DNA of 64,000 nt from Populus alba (GCF_005239225.2 NC_133300.1:2199875-2263874); one strand, 5' to 3'. Positions 33,166 to 46,553 are shown, numbered from the stretch's first letter. Translations and numbers: made by a program. Notes: generated from the sequence alone by a model not told the origin.

Positions 33166-34370
33166 TGGCACCCATAGCTATCAAACCCAGCCTAGGGGTT
33201 AACCCCACTAATGGGCTAAGTCCTAGTTTTACACGGGTTGACTCGGGTCAACCAAGAAAAATTTAAAAGACATATTTGAGGTTTTGATATTTTATATGAA
33301 AAAATAAGAAATAATCTATATGGATATAGGCTATACATGTTGTAAACAATTAAGTTTTAAAAGATTATTTCAAAAGGTTTTTTATTCCACATTGAAAAGA
33401 TATTATCGTATTCTTCTAAGTTGAAGTATTTAAATAAAAAAAATTTTATATCCCACATTGAATAAATGTTAACTTTTTTCTTGTGAACATAGAATACACA
33501 CACACCACACACATTAAAAGACTTTAAATTTCACATTGCAGAAATAAAATATTCTTCTAATATTTATATAGTGAACTTTGAAATGAGTTAGCAAGCAATT
33601 GAAATATATGATAAAAGGGTCTTTAGGTAGGAGAAAAAAACATTTAATAAAAAAAACAATCTCTATCGGGTTTTTTTATTGGGTCACCCGAGTTCCGGGT
33701 TTTACCCGGCATGTCAACCAGTTTACTCTAGGCCACTTACAGGTCCAAATATTGAATGAAATAGACCTGGCCAAGACCCCGAGTCACCATACTTGATTTT
33801 TTATTATTTTATATGAAAATTTCAAAGAAACAATCCACGTGGATATAGGTTATACATGTTGTAAACAATTAAGTTTAAAAGATTATTTCAAAAGGTTTTT
33901 TTATCTCATATCGGAAAGATATTATCTTATTCTTCTAAGTTGAAGTATTTAAAATAAAAATGTTTTTTTATCTCATATTTGAAAAAAATATAACTTTTTT
34001 TTCTGAAGAACATATAGTGTATATACTAAAGGGCTTCAAATCCCACATTGAAAAAATAAAACATTCTTCTAGTATTTATATAGTGAACTTTGAAATGACT
34101 TAGTAATCAAATAAAAAATATGAAAAAAGAAGGGTTTTTGGGTAGGAGAAAAAAACACATTTTAAAAAAATGGTCTCTACCGAGTTTTTGCTGGTCACCC
34201 GAGTTCCAGGTTGACCCAACGGGTCGACCAGTTTACTCTGGGCCCAATTGCAGACCTAAATTTTTAATGAAACAGACTCGATCATTGCTATTGGATCCAG
34301 TTGGGAGTATGATCCTAACTCTCTATTGTAATGGTGGTTATTCTTGTTCTTTCTTTTTTTTATATATATT
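33166..34370. repeat. Tandem repeat, about 520-bp period
   Basis: Two to three diverged copies. The segment GGATATAGGCTATACATG and the following TTTCAAAAGG recur near 33318 and 33839. The segment with GGGTCACCCGAGTTCC recurs near 33681 and 34192, with a weaker match near 33230. No coding potential is evident. Confidence 0.7.
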
Positions 34371-34722
34371 TATAAAGAAATCAAAGATAAATAAATGAAA
34401 AAAGAAAAGAAAAAGAGATGCTACAATGGTTATTTTTTTCGTGGGTTCTACAGTAGTAATAGTAATTATATTGTTTTGAATTGTTGCAATTAGGGTGAAT
34501 TAAATAAGAAATGTACGAATTGTAATGAATGAATGGAGAAAGAGAAAGGATGCAAAGATAAGTTTTGAATGTTTTTTTTTTTTTTAATCAAGAAGGTTTA
34601 ACCTGTGATTCACATGTAAAAAGCAGAAAAAAATAGCTTTTTTTCATAACCAAGTTCCAATCTTGGGCACATGGTGGCCCATGATTTTTTATACATTGAG
34701 AGAAAACGCATACGCTTCCTCG
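34371..34722. other. Region upstream of NLR2
   Basis: AT-rich, no gene. Homology to the NLR1 leader starts only at about 34723, so NLR2 may have a different distal promoter. Confidence 0.5.
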
Positions 34723-34910
34723 AGTTTTCTTGTCTCTTGCTTTCCTTCGAAGCCTACGTATTCCCATCATGCAATTCAGTGGCTTAATCATTCTCTCTCA
34801 CATAACCACTCTCTCACCCCTTTCGCAAAAAATCCACCAAGGCTCCTGCTTTCCACTACTCTTTTTCTCTCACATATTCCCACCCTCACCCTTTCTGCAA
34901 AAAATCCACA

Positions 34911-37900
34911 ATGGCTCTGGAGTTGATCGGCGGATCAATTCTCTCTCCTGTCATTCAGGTTCTGGTCAACAGGTTGGCCTCTCGTGAGGTTCTGGGCTTC
35001 TTCAAAAGCCCACAAACTCGACGGTGGTCTTCTGGAAAAGCTGAATGAAACACTGAATACTGTCAACGACTACTCGACGATGCGGAGGAGAAGCAGATTA
35101 CAAAGCTTGCTGTGAAGAACTGGCTTAATGATGTTAAACACGCTGTCTATGAAGCTGAGGACATATTGGAGGAGATTGATTATGAATATCTACTATCCAA
35201 GGACATTGATCGACCTGACAGCAATTGGGTAAGCATAAGTTCTTGCACCCTATAGACCTTGCTTCCTCATAAAATGTTTGTTTGTTTTTTTTTTTTTTTT
35301 TAACTTTCATGTAAGCATAAGATTGTTTGTCTGTAAACGAGGAAAAATAATTTTAAGGCATGGTTGTTGTCTTTCTGTGAGTTTTTAATTAAAGAGTATT
35401 CATTGTTATGCATGCAACTAATATCATTGGCTTTTGGTGTCTCTGGCGAAATTAATGCTTGCAAATTCTCATTTATTAATTACTTTTTCTAGACATGGCT
35501 TTGGATTTTTAAAATCTGAATTATTTATATAAATTATGTCAATTTTAATTAAATTATATATTTTTTATAAGAGCATAAATAAAATTTTAATTGTTCTGAA
35601 AAAATAAGGGATATAAAATTGAATTGTCTTTCAATATTTTTAATAATGAATAATTAGGACGTACTAGATTCAAAACCTATTATTATAACTATTAAATTTC
35701 TTAGTATTTATGTATACAATAATCACCAAGAATTACGCACTTATTTTTTGTTAGCACAATTAGACTCTGAAATGATATTTTATATATGAAGCTTCATATC
35801 TTTATTAAAAATAAATACTTTACTTTTAATATAATATAATAAGGGCTATGAAAATCACTAATGTTAAGTTAGCATTAACAATTGTAAATTCTTGAAAACT
35901 TATTAATTCTCTATATGTAAAATCTTAATGTTTATGTTTTGATATTATAAAATTATAATGTTTTTCCTGAATTCTATCTCACATATTTAGTCCACCATTT
36001 GCAGGTAAGGGATCGGGTTTCCATTTCTAAATCCAGCTAATAGAAGGATGAAAGAAATGGGAGCAGAGTTACAGATAATCCTTGAGAAGCTTGAACGTTT
36101 ACTTAAACACAAGGGTGATCTGCGCCACATAGAATGTACTGGTGGATGGAGACCATTGTCAGTAGAAAAACAACTCCACTGGTTAAGTGAATCTCTTGTA
36201 TATGGAAGGGACGCTGATAAGGAAGCCATAATGGAGCACTTGTTGACACAACACAACACGGATGGCTCAAATTTATGTGCGGTCTCTATTGCGGGTATGG
36301 GCGGGATTGGTAAAACCACTCTTGCTCAGCTTATCTACAACGACGAAAGGGTAGATGAGTGCTTCGAGCTCAAAGCCTGGGTCTGGGCTTCTCAACAATT
36401 TGATGTTGCCAGGATTATTAAGGATATTCTTGATAAGATCAACGCAAGTACTTGCCGCACCAAAGAACCAGATGAATCTCTAATGGAGGCAGTGAAAGAG
36501 AAGAAACTTCTACTTGTTCTAGATGATGCATGGAACGTCGAGTACATTGAATGGAAAAAATTACTGCTACCTTTGCAGTATGTGGAGCACGGAAGTAAGA
36601 TTGTCGTGACAACATGGGATGAAGATGTAGCAAGAGTCACGCAAACTGTCATCCCCTGTCACCGCTTGAATGTAATAAGCGATGAATATTGCTGGGAGTT
36701 GTTTGCAAGGGATGCATTTAGTGGTGTAAATTCTGGAGCAGTCTCATCCTTCGAAGCATTTGGCAGAGAAATAGTGAAAAGGTGCAAAGGTTTGCCGCTG
36801 GCAGCGAAAACTCTTGGGGGTCTTTTGCACTCCGTAGGAGATGTCAAGCAATGGGAGAAGATATCCAATAGCAGTTTGTGGGGTTCATCGAATGAAAACA
36901 TCCCTCCAGCTCTAACATTGAGCTATTATTATCTTCCTTCACACCTGAAACGTTGTTTTGCTTATTGTGCAATATTTCCCAAGGGTTATGTATTCAAGAA
37001 GGATGGATTAATCACTGAATGGATGGCACAAGGGTTTTTAGTCCAGCCCAGAGGCGTTGAGGGGATGGAAGATATAGGTGAAAAATACTTTGATGATCTT
37101 GTCTCCAGGTCACTTTTCCAGCAATCAACTCTTGATTCTTTTTTCAGCATGCATGACCTCATAAGTGATTTAGCTGAATACGCGTTAGGAGAATTTTGCT
37201 TTAAGCTTGGTATAAATGAATCGGGCTCTAGGTTGGAGGGTGAACATTCATGCTCTCTTCCAGAAAGGACTCGTTATTTATCAATCACTTCAGCGGCAGC
37301 ATATGGTGAAGGACTTCGGATATTTCGTAGCATTCATGGAGTCCAACATTGGCGCACCTTGTTTCCACTTCGTATTTCAAGGGAAGTTGATATTGAGGCA
37401 CTGAATGACATCTTGCCAAATCTTAAGCGCTTGCGAATTCTATATTTATGTCAACCAAAAGATATTTCTTCTCAGTTGCTCAATTCCATTGGCAACTTGA
37501 AACATTTGCGGCACTTGAACCTTTCTTGGACCACCATTGAAAGGTTACCCGAAAGTGTGTGCACCTTGTACTATTTGCAAAGCTTATTGTTAAAGATGTG
37601 CCGACATCTCATGGAGTTGCCATCCAACCTTTCCAACTTGGTCGACTTACAACATCTTGATATTGAAGGGACAAATTTGAAAGAGATGCCACCAAAAATG
37701 GGGAAGCTCACGAAGCTTCGATTTTTGGAATCTTACATCGTGGGAAAAGATAGCGGGTCTAGCATGAAAGAGCTGGGGAAGCTCTCACATATAAGGAAAA
37801 AACTTTCTATTCGGAATCTCAGAGATGTTGCAAATGCTCAAGATGCTTTGGATGCCGATTTGAAGGGTAAGAAGAAGATTGAGGAGTTGGGGTTGATGTG

Positions 37901-38426
37901 GGATGGCAATACGTATGACACACCACACGAGAGAGAAGTACTTGAGAAATTGGAGCCTTCTGAAAATGTGAAACAGCTTGTCATTACTGGTTACGGGAGT
38001 ACAACATTTCCAGGCTGGCTTGGAAAGTCTTCTTTCTCAAATATGGTAAAGTTGACACTTTCTGGATGTAAGAACTGCATCCTCTTGCCACCAGTGGGGC
38101 AGCTGCCTTCTCTAAAAGAGCTCCATATTGAAGGATTTGATGATGTCGTGGCAGTTAGTTCTGAGTTCTATGGAAGTGACTCTTCGATGGAGAATCCATT
38201 TAAATCCCTCAAACTATTACGGTTCGAGGGGATGAAAAAATGGCAGGAATGGAAAACGGATGTAGATGGTGCTTTCCCTCATCTTACACATCTCTTCATA
38301 GTAGGTTGTCCCGAGTTAACAAGTGCCTTGCCTCGTCACCTTCCTTCTTTATCGATTATTGCTATTGAAAAATGTCCGCAGCTTGGGGAAGGATTTTTTG
38401 GATGCGTGGAGAAGATTTTTAATTAA
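34911..38426 (+). CDS. NLR2: CC-NB-ARC-LRR protein, exon 1 and start of exon 2 frameshifted
   Basis: Gene layout is as in NLR1: exon 1 34911-35228 (MALELIGG start), GT-AG intron 35229-36004, exon 2 36005-38426. Exon 1 has one extra C near 35007 and one missing G near 35069; the first leads to an in-frame TGA. Exon 2 has one extra T near 36020. From 36048 a frame of 792 codons is open. It has P-loop GMGGIGKTT (about residue 83 of this frame), kinase 2 LVLDDAW, GLPL, MHD and LRRs ending CPQLGEG. The RNBS-B motif reads VVTTWD: the usual Arg is Trp (TGG at 36615-36617). Unlike NLR1 it keeps the full linker after MHD. All three frame lesions are single bases in short runs and may be sequencing errors; if real, no full-length product is made. 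Confidence 0.8.
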
Positions 38427-39255
38427 AATTAAAATAAATGTATTGTTAAAGTTATATTTTTTTGATATTTCATGGAATATAATTTATTTATAATTGAATC
38501 TGAATCTGAATTGATATTATAACAACCTCTTAATCAGGATAAAATGACAATCTTATCTCAACTAGAAAACAAAATAATTAAAAATTTTTCTAAGTCAACC
38601 ATGTGTCCATGGACATGTGATTTATATAATTTGATAAAAAAAAAAGCAAAAACAAAACACAAAAACTAATTTTATAAAAAATTAAATATTGAAGAATAAG
38701 TATTTTTAAAAAAAATAATTTTTTCTCATGAAGAAACCAAAAATCAATATGTGCAAACCTTTAAAAAAAGGGGGGGGGGGCTAAGTGATGAAATCTTAAA
38801 AAAAACAATAAAAAAAAGATTAAAAACAGAATAAACATAAGTAAAAAAATAAAGATTAAATTCATTATTAAAAAATAGAAATCAAATAATGAGGAATAAA
38901 ATCAAAATAATATCTAATTAGTTGAAGGATTTAAAAATATCAAAAGAAATGATGTTTAAATTTAATATAAAAATAAAATAAAATAAAATGATTAGAGACA
39001 AATAGCAATAAATACTATTTTTATAAAATAAATATAAAAAAATCAATAAAAAAAAACTAAAAACTATATATAAATATAAGTGTTATCCGCACATATCAAC
39101 CATTGGTTCCAACAAAACAGAAAATAAAAAAACTAGACACTTGTAGTCATTAGGTCCAGACCTGCCTTAAAAGGCAGAAAGAACTGCATATGCATTTGCG
39201 ATACCATGCCACAACCAAATCAATTGTACAAAATTCATCCCTTTATTCATTATTA
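38427..39255. repeat. Spacer, tandem unit 1
   Basis: AT-rich noncoding sequence repeated at 42514-43318, 46554-47356 and, in part, 48760-49271. It ends with ATTCATTATTA, which joins directly to CNL exon-2 sequence in units 2-4. Unlike units 2 and 3 it has no TIR element. Confidence 0.8.
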
Positions 39256-41592
39256 GAAGCTTGAACGTTTACTTAAACACAAGGGTGATCTGCGCCACAT
39301 AGAAGGTACTGGTGGATGGAGACCATTGTCAGAGAAAACAACTCCACTGGTTAATGAATCTCTTGTATATGGAAGGGACGCTGATAAGGAAAGCCATAAT
39401 GGAGCACTTGTTGACACAACACAACACGGATGGCTCAAATTTACGTGGCGGTCCCTATTGTGGGCATGGGCGGGATTGGGTAAAACCGCTCTTGCTCAGC
39501 TTATCTACAACGACGAAAAGGTAGATCAGTGCTTTCCAACTCAAGGCCTGGGTCTGGGCTTTCTCAACAATTTGATGTTTGCCAGGATTATTAAGGAAAT
39601 TCTTGATAAGATCAACGCAAGTACTTGCCGCACGCAAAGAACCAGATGAATCTCTAATGGAGGCAGTGAAAGGGAAGAAACTTCTACTTGTTCTAGATGA
39701 CGCGTGGAACATCGAGTACAATGAATGGGATAAAACTACTGCTACCTTTGCGGTATGTGGAGCAAGGAAGTAAGATTGTCGTGACAACACGGGATGAAGA
39801 TGTAGCAAAAGTCATCCAAACTGTCATCCCCTCTCACGCTTGAATGTAATAAGCGATGAAGATTGCTGGAAAGTTGTTTTGCAAGGGTTGCATTTAGTGG
39901 TGTAAATTCTGGAGCAGTCTCATCCTTGGAAGCATTTGGCAGAGAAATAGTGAAAAAAGTGCAAAGGTTTTGCCGCTGGCAGCGAAAACTCTTGGGGGCC
40001 TTTTTGCACTCCGTAGGAGATGTCAAGCAATGGGAGAAGATATCCAAGAGCAGGATGTGGGGCTTGTCGAATGAAAACATCCCTCCAGCTCTAACATTGA
40101 GCTATTATTATCTCCCTTCACACCTGAAACGTTGTTTTGCTTATTGTGCAACATTTCCCAAGAGTTGTTTATTCAGTAAGGATGCATTAATCGATGACTG
40201 GATGAAACATTGGTTTTTCTAGTCCAGCCCAGAGGCGTTGAGGAGATGGAAGAAATAGGCGAAAAATACTTTGATGATCTTGTCTCCAGGTCACTTTTCC
40301 AGCGATCAACACATGATTCTTTTTTCAGCATGCATGACCTCGTAAGTGATTTTAGCTGAATACGTGTCAGGAGAATTTTGCTTTAAGCTCGGTATTAATG
40401 AATCGGGCTCTGGGTTGGAGGGTGAACATTCATGCTCGCTTCCAGAAACGACTCGTTATTTATCAATCACTTTAGCGGCACCATATGGCGGAGGACCTCG
40501 GATATTTCCTAGTATTCATGGAGGCCAACATTTGCGCGCCTTCTTTCTTAGTAGTGAAGTTGATAGAGAGGCACTGAATGACATCTGGCCAAATCTTAAG
40601 CGCTTTGCGAAGTCTATCTTTTGTTGATCTAAAAGTTATTTCTTCTCAGTTGCTCAATTCCATTGGCAACTTGAAACATTTGCGGTACTTGAGCCTTTCT
40701 TGCACCGCCATTAAAAGGTTACCTAATAGTGTGTGCACCTTGTACTATTTGCAACTTTATTGTTGAAGAACTGCCGGCATCTCATGGAGTTGCCATCCAA
40801 CATTTCCAACTTGGTCAACCTGCAACGTCTTGATATTGAAGGGACATATTTGAAAGAGATGCCACCAAAAAATGGGAAAACTCACAAAGCTTCGAATTTT
40901 GGAATCTTACATCGTCGGAAAAGAGAGTGGGTCTAGCATGAAAGAGCTGGGCAAGCTCTCACATATAAGGAAAACACTTTCTATTCGGAATCTCAGAGAT
41001 GTTGCAAATGCTCAAGATGCTTTGGATGCCGATTTGAAGGGTAAGAAGAAGATTGAGGAGTTGGGGTTGATGTGGGGTGGCAATATGGATGACACGCGGC
41101 ACGAGAGAGAGAAGTACTTGAGAGATTGGAGCCTTCTGAAAATGTGAAACAGCTTTTCATTCTTGGTTACGGGGGTACAGACGTTTCCAGGCTGGCTTGG
41201 AAACTCTTCTTTCTCAAATATGGTACAGTTGATACTTTCTGGATGTAAAGAACTGCATCCTCTTGCCACCATTGGGGCAGCTGCAATCTCTAGAAGAGCT
41301 CTATATTAAAGGATTTTGATGATGTCGTGGCAGTTGGTCCTGAGTTCTATGGAAGTGACCCTTCGATGGAGAATCCATTTAAATCCCTCAAAAATATTAA
41401 AGTTCCGAGGGGATGAAAAAATGGCAGGAATGGAAAACAGATGTAGCTGGTGCTTTCCCTCATCTTGCAGAGCTCTTCATAGCAGGCTGTCCCGAGTTAA
41501 CAAGTGCCGTGCCTCGTCACCTTCCTTGTTTATTGAAGCTTTCTATTGAAGAATGTCCGCAGCTTGAGGAAGGAATTTGGATGCGTGTATAA
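39256..41592 (+). pseudogene. NLR3: 5'-truncated CNL copy with many one-base indels
   Basis: Begins at GAAGCTTGAACG, inside exon 2 (equivalent to NLR2 36086), so promoter, exon 1 and coiled coil are missing. NB-ARC and LRR homology runs to a TAA at 41590-41592. Against NLR4 I see at least 14 one-base indels in the first 1.1 kb and no substitution. Examples are an extra A near 39390, G near 39446, G near 39479, T near 39533 and T near 39560. They break the frame into short pieces. The pattern suggests consensus error in an otherwise recent duplicate. Confidence 0.88.
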
Positions 41593-41714
41593 AATTCATT
41601 CATGAAACACTTTCCGGTTAACAGAAAATACTTTCCGTCAATAGAAAACACTTTCCAGTCAATTTCAGTTTAAAAAAAATTTGACTTGGTTTTCAGGAAA
41701 GTGTTTTCCCTTTA

Positions 41715-42510
41715 GCTGTGTTTGTTTTCCGGAAAGTGGTTTCCGAGAAATCACTTTCCCAAACTTTCTTGTGTTTGTTTGCCAGTAGGAAAGTTGATCA
41801 ATGGAAAACACTTTCCAGTAAAAGAAAAATCTGGCTTGGTTTTCAGGAAAATATTTTCCTGAAAAATTTAGGGGTAAAACTCTTTCCGGAAGTTAAGTGA
41901 AAAATTTAGAAATGTTATTATTTGCTGATTATATCAAATTTGATCCTCAAACTTTTGATTGTTGTATATATTTTGTTTTAAATATTTATTTTTCAATTTC
42001 ATCTCTTAAAAATTTTATTTTTATATTAACTTTGGTCCTTATTTTATAATTGCTATTTTGCTTTTTCCTTATCATATTTTTATTGAAATTTTTTATCTAT
42101 CAAATTTGATCCTTATTATTTTGATTGTTACTTATTTTATTTGAAATAATTTATGAAATGTTGATTATTATTATTTTAATTTCTTCATCTTTTTTTTTAA
42201 TTTTTTTAGATCTGATCTATATTATTTTGATTATTATTTATTTATTGAGATAATTTATGAAATTATATATATATTTTTAATTTCATTCTCATTCAACTTT
42301 TTAATTTGTAAGATTTGTTCCTCATTATTTTAATAAACTTGAGAAAAATAAAATATTAATAAGTTATTTTTTCAACTCATTTTCTATGACATAACCAAAC
42401 ACTAGAAAGTGTTTTCTAATTCATTTTCCATTACACTACCAAACATCGAAAAATACTTTCTCGGAATTCACTTTCCAAAAGGAAACTACTCTCCAGCAAA
42501 CAAACAGAGC
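41715..42510. mobile_element. Non-autonomous TIR element (MITE-like), unit 2
   Basis: The left end CTGTGTTTGTTTTCCGGAAA (41716-41735) is an imperfect inverted match to the right end (about 42460-42509), with GGAAAGTG motifs inside both. The interior is AT-rich and noncoding. It is absent from the spacer after NLR2 (38427). Tandem 21-bp copies of AACACTTTCC-type sequence lie just outside on the left (41615-41670). The superfamily is unclear; CCTTTA and CCTTAA at the ends could be a degraded target duplication. Confidence 0.6.
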
Positions 42511-43318
42511 CTTAAGTGAAAGTAAAAATAAATTTATTATTAAAATTATATTTTTTAATATTTTATGGAATATAATTTTATTTATAATTGAATCTAAATC
42601 TAAATTTTAATATTGTAACAACCCCTCAACCGAGATAAAATAACAATCTCATGTCAACTGAAAAATAAAGTAATTAAATTTTTTATAAGTCAACCATGTG
42701 AACATGGACATGTGATTTAGATCATTTTTAGATAATTTTATCGAAAGGAAAGAAAAAATAAAAACAAAAAAACTAATTTCATAAAAATTAAATATTGAAG
42801 AATAATTTTTTAAAAAAAATATAATTTCTCTCATGAAAAAACCAAAATCAATATGTGCAAACCTTTTTTTAAAAAAGAAAGATAAGTGATGAAATCTTAA
42901 AAAAAATCAATAAAATAAAGATTAAATTCATTATTAAAAAATAGAAATCAAATAATGAGGAATAAAATCAAAATAATATCTAATTAGTTGAAGGATTTAA
43001 AATATCAAAAGAAATGGTGTTAAATTTAATATAAAAATAAAATAAAATAAAAATGATTAGAGACAAATAGCAATAAATACTATTTTTATAAATAAATATA
43101 AAAAAATCAATAAAAAAAACTAAAAACTATATATAATATAAGTGTTATCCGCACATATCAACCATTGGTTCCAAACAAAACCAGAAAATAAAAAAACTAG
43201 ACACTTGTAGTCATTAGGTCCAGACCTGCCTAAAAGGCAGAAAGAACTGCATATGCATTTGCGATACCATGCCCACAACCAAATCAATTGTACAAAATTC
43301 ATCCTTTATTCATTATTA
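42511..43318. repeat. Spacer, tandem unit 2
   Basis: Same sequence as 38427-39255 and 46554-47356. No gene. It ends at the recurrent junction ATTCATTATTA|GAAGC. Confidence 0.8.
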
Positions 43319-45636
43319 GAAGCTTGAACGTTTACTTAAACACAAGGGTGATCTGCGCCACATAGAAGGTACTGGTGGATGGAGACCATTGTCAGAGAAA
43401 ACAACTCCACTGGTTAATGAATCTCTTGTATATGGAAGGGACGCTGATAAGGAAGCCATAATGGAGCACTTGTTGACACAACACAACACGGATGGCTCAA
43501 ATTTACGTGCGGTCCCTATTGTGGGCATGGGCGGGATTGGTAAAACCGCTCTTGCTCAGCTTATCTACAACGACGAAAAGGTAGATCAGTGCTTCCAACT
43601 CAAGGCCTGGGTCTGGGCTTCTCAACAATTTGATGTTGCCAGGATTATTAAGGAAATTCTTGATAAGATCAACGCAAGTACTTGCCGCACCAAAGAACCA
43701 GATGAATCTCTAATGGAGGCAGTGAAAGGGAAGAAACTTCTACTTGTTCTAGATGACGCGTGGAACATCGAGTACAATGAATGGGATAAACTACTGCTAC
43801 CTTTGCGGTATGTGGAGCAAGGAAGTAAGATTGTCGTGACAACACGGGATGAAGATGTAGCAAAAGTCATCCAAACTGTCATCCCCTCTCACCGCTTGAA
43901 TGTAATAAGCGATGAAGATTGCTGGAAGTTGTTTGCAAGGGTTGCATTTAGTGGTGTAAATTCTGGAGCAGTCTCATCCTTGGAAGCATTTGGCAGAGAA
44001 ATAGTGAAAAAGTGCAAAGGTTTGCCGCTGGCAGCGAAAACTCTTGGGGGCCTTTTGCACTCCGTAGGAGATGTCAAGCAATGGGAGAAGATATCCAAGA
44101 GCAGGATGTGGGGCTTGTCGAATGAAAACATCCCTCCAGCTCTAACATTGAGCTATTATTATCTCCCTTCACACCTGAAACGTTGTTTTGCTTATTGTGC
44201 AACATTTCCCAAGAGTTGTTTATTCAGTAAGGATGCATTAATCGATGACTGGATGAAACATGGTTTTCTAGTCCAGCCCAGAGGCGTTGAGGAGATGGAA
44301 GAAATAGGCGAAAAATACTTTGATGATCTTGTCTCCAGGTCACTTTTCCAGCGATCAACACATGATTCTTTTTTCAGCATGCATGACCTCGTAAGTGATT
44401 TAGCTGAATACGTGTCAGGAGAATTTTGCTTTAAGCTCGGTATTAATGAATCGGGCTCTGGGTTGGAGGGTGAACATTCATGCTCGCTTCCAGAAACGAC
44501 TCGTTATTTATCAATCACTTTAGCGGCACCATATGGCGGAGGACCTCGGATATTTCCTAGTATTCATGGAGGCCAACATTTGCGCGCCTTCTTTCTTAGT
44601 AGTGAAGTTGATAGAGAGGCACTGAATGACATCTGGCCAAAATCTTAAGCGCTTGCGAAGTCTATCTTTTGTTTGATCTAAAAGTTATTTCTTCTCAGTT
44701 GCTCAATTCCATTGGCAACTTGAAAACATTTGCGGTACTTGAGCCTTTCTTGCACCGCCATTAAAAGGTTACCTAATAGTGTGTGCACCTTGTACTATTG
44801 CAAACTTTATTGTTGAAGAACTGCGGCATCTCATGGAGTTGCCATCCAACATTTCCAACTTGGTCAACCTGCAACGTCTTGATATTGAAGGGACATATTT
44901 GAAAGAGATGCCACCAAAAAATGGGGAAACTCACAAAGCTTCGAATTTTGGAATCTTACATCGTCGGAAAAGAGAGTGGGTCTAGCATGAAAGAGCTGGG
45001 CAAGCTCTCACATATAAGGAAAACACTTTCTATTCGGAATCTCAGAGATGTTGCAAATGCTCAAGATGCTTTGGATGCCGATTTGAAGGGTAAGAAGAAG
45101 ATTGAGGAGTTGGGGTTGATGTGGGGTGGCAATATGGATGACACGCGGCACGAGAGAGAAGTACTTGAGAGATTGGAGCCTTCTGAAAATGTGAAACAGC
45201 TTTTCATTCTTGGTTACGGGGGGTACAACGTTTCCAGGCTGGCTTGGAAACTCTTCTTTCTCAAATATGGTACAGTTGAATACTTTCTGGATGTAAGAAC
45301 TGCATCCTCTTGCCACCATTGGGGCAGCTGCAATCTCTAGAAGAGCTCTATATTAAAGGATTTTGATGATGTCGTGGCAGTTGGTCCTGAGTTCTATGGA
45401 AGTGACCCTTCGATGGAGAATCCATTTAAATCCCTCAAAATATTAAAGTTCGAGGGGATGAAAAAATGGCAGGAATGGAAAACAGATGTAGCTGGTGCTT
45501 TCCCTCATCTTGCAGAGCTCTTCATAGCAGGCTGTCCGAGTTAACAAGTGCCGTGCCTCGTCACCTTCCTTGTTTATTGAAGCTTTCTATTGAAGAATGT
45601 CCGCAGCTTGAGGAAGGAATTTGGATGCGTGTATAA
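43319..45636 (+). pseudogene. NLR4: 5'-truncated CNL copy, NB-ARC open, LRR broken
   Basis: Starts at the same exon-2 point as NLR3. The junction itself makes an in-frame TAG (43317-43319), and the first in-frame ATG is at 43461. From there 395 codons are open to 44648, with GMGGIGKTA P-loop, kinase 2 LVLDDAW, VVTTRD, GLPL and MHD. An extra A in GCCAAAATC (near 44641) then shifts the frame. Further one-base indels follow in the LRR, and the homologous end is the TAA at 45634-45636. There is no coiled coil and no CNL promoter. Confidence 0.88.
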
Positions 45637-45760
45637 AATTCATTCATGAAACACTTTCCGGTTAACAGAAAATACTTTCCGGTCAATAGAAAACACTTTC
45701 CAGTCAATTTCAGTTAAAAAAAAATTTTGACTTGGTTTTCAGGAAAGTGTTTTCCCTTTA

Positions 45761-46553
45761 GCTGTGTTTGTTTTCCGGAAAGTGGTTTCCGAGAAATCAC
45801 TTTCCAAACTTTCTTGTGTTTGTTTGCCAGTAGGAAAGTTGATCAATGGAAAACACTTTCCAGTAAAAGAAAAATCTGGCTTGGTTTTCAGGAAAATATT
45901 TTCCTGAAAAATTTAGGGGTAAAACTCTTTCCGGAAGTTAAGTGAAAAATTTAGAAATGTTATTATTTGCTGATTATATCAAATTTGATCCTCAAACTTT
46001 TGATTGTTGTATATATTTTGTTTTAAATATTTATTTTTCAATTTCATCTCTTAAAATTTTATTTTTATATTAACTTTGGTCCTTATTTTTATAATTGCTA
46101 TTTGCTTTTCCTTATCATATTTTTATTGAAATTTTTTATCTATCAAATTTGATCCTTATTATTTTGATTGTTACTTATTTTATTTGAAATAATTTATGAA
46201 ATGTTGATTATTATTATTTTAATTTCTTCATCTTTTTTTTTTAATTTTTAGATCTGATCTATATTATTTTGATTATTATTTATTTTATTTGAGATAATTT
46301 ATGAAATTATATATATATTTTTTAATTTCATTCTCATTCAACTTTTTAATTTGTAAGATTTGTTCCTCATTATTTTAATAAACTTGAGAAAAATAAAATA
46401 TTAATAAGTTATTTTCAACTCATTTTCTATGACATAACCAAACACTAGAAAGTGTTTTCTAATTCATTTTCCATTACACTACCAAACATCGAAAAATACT
46501 TTCTCGGAATTCACTTTCCAAAAGGAAACTACTCTCCAGCAAACAAACAGAGC
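45761..46553. mobile_element. Non-autonomous TIR element (MITE-like), unit 3
   Basis: Second copy of the element at 41715-42510, carried along by tandem duplication. The copies differ by a handful of one-base indels. Confidence 0.6.
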
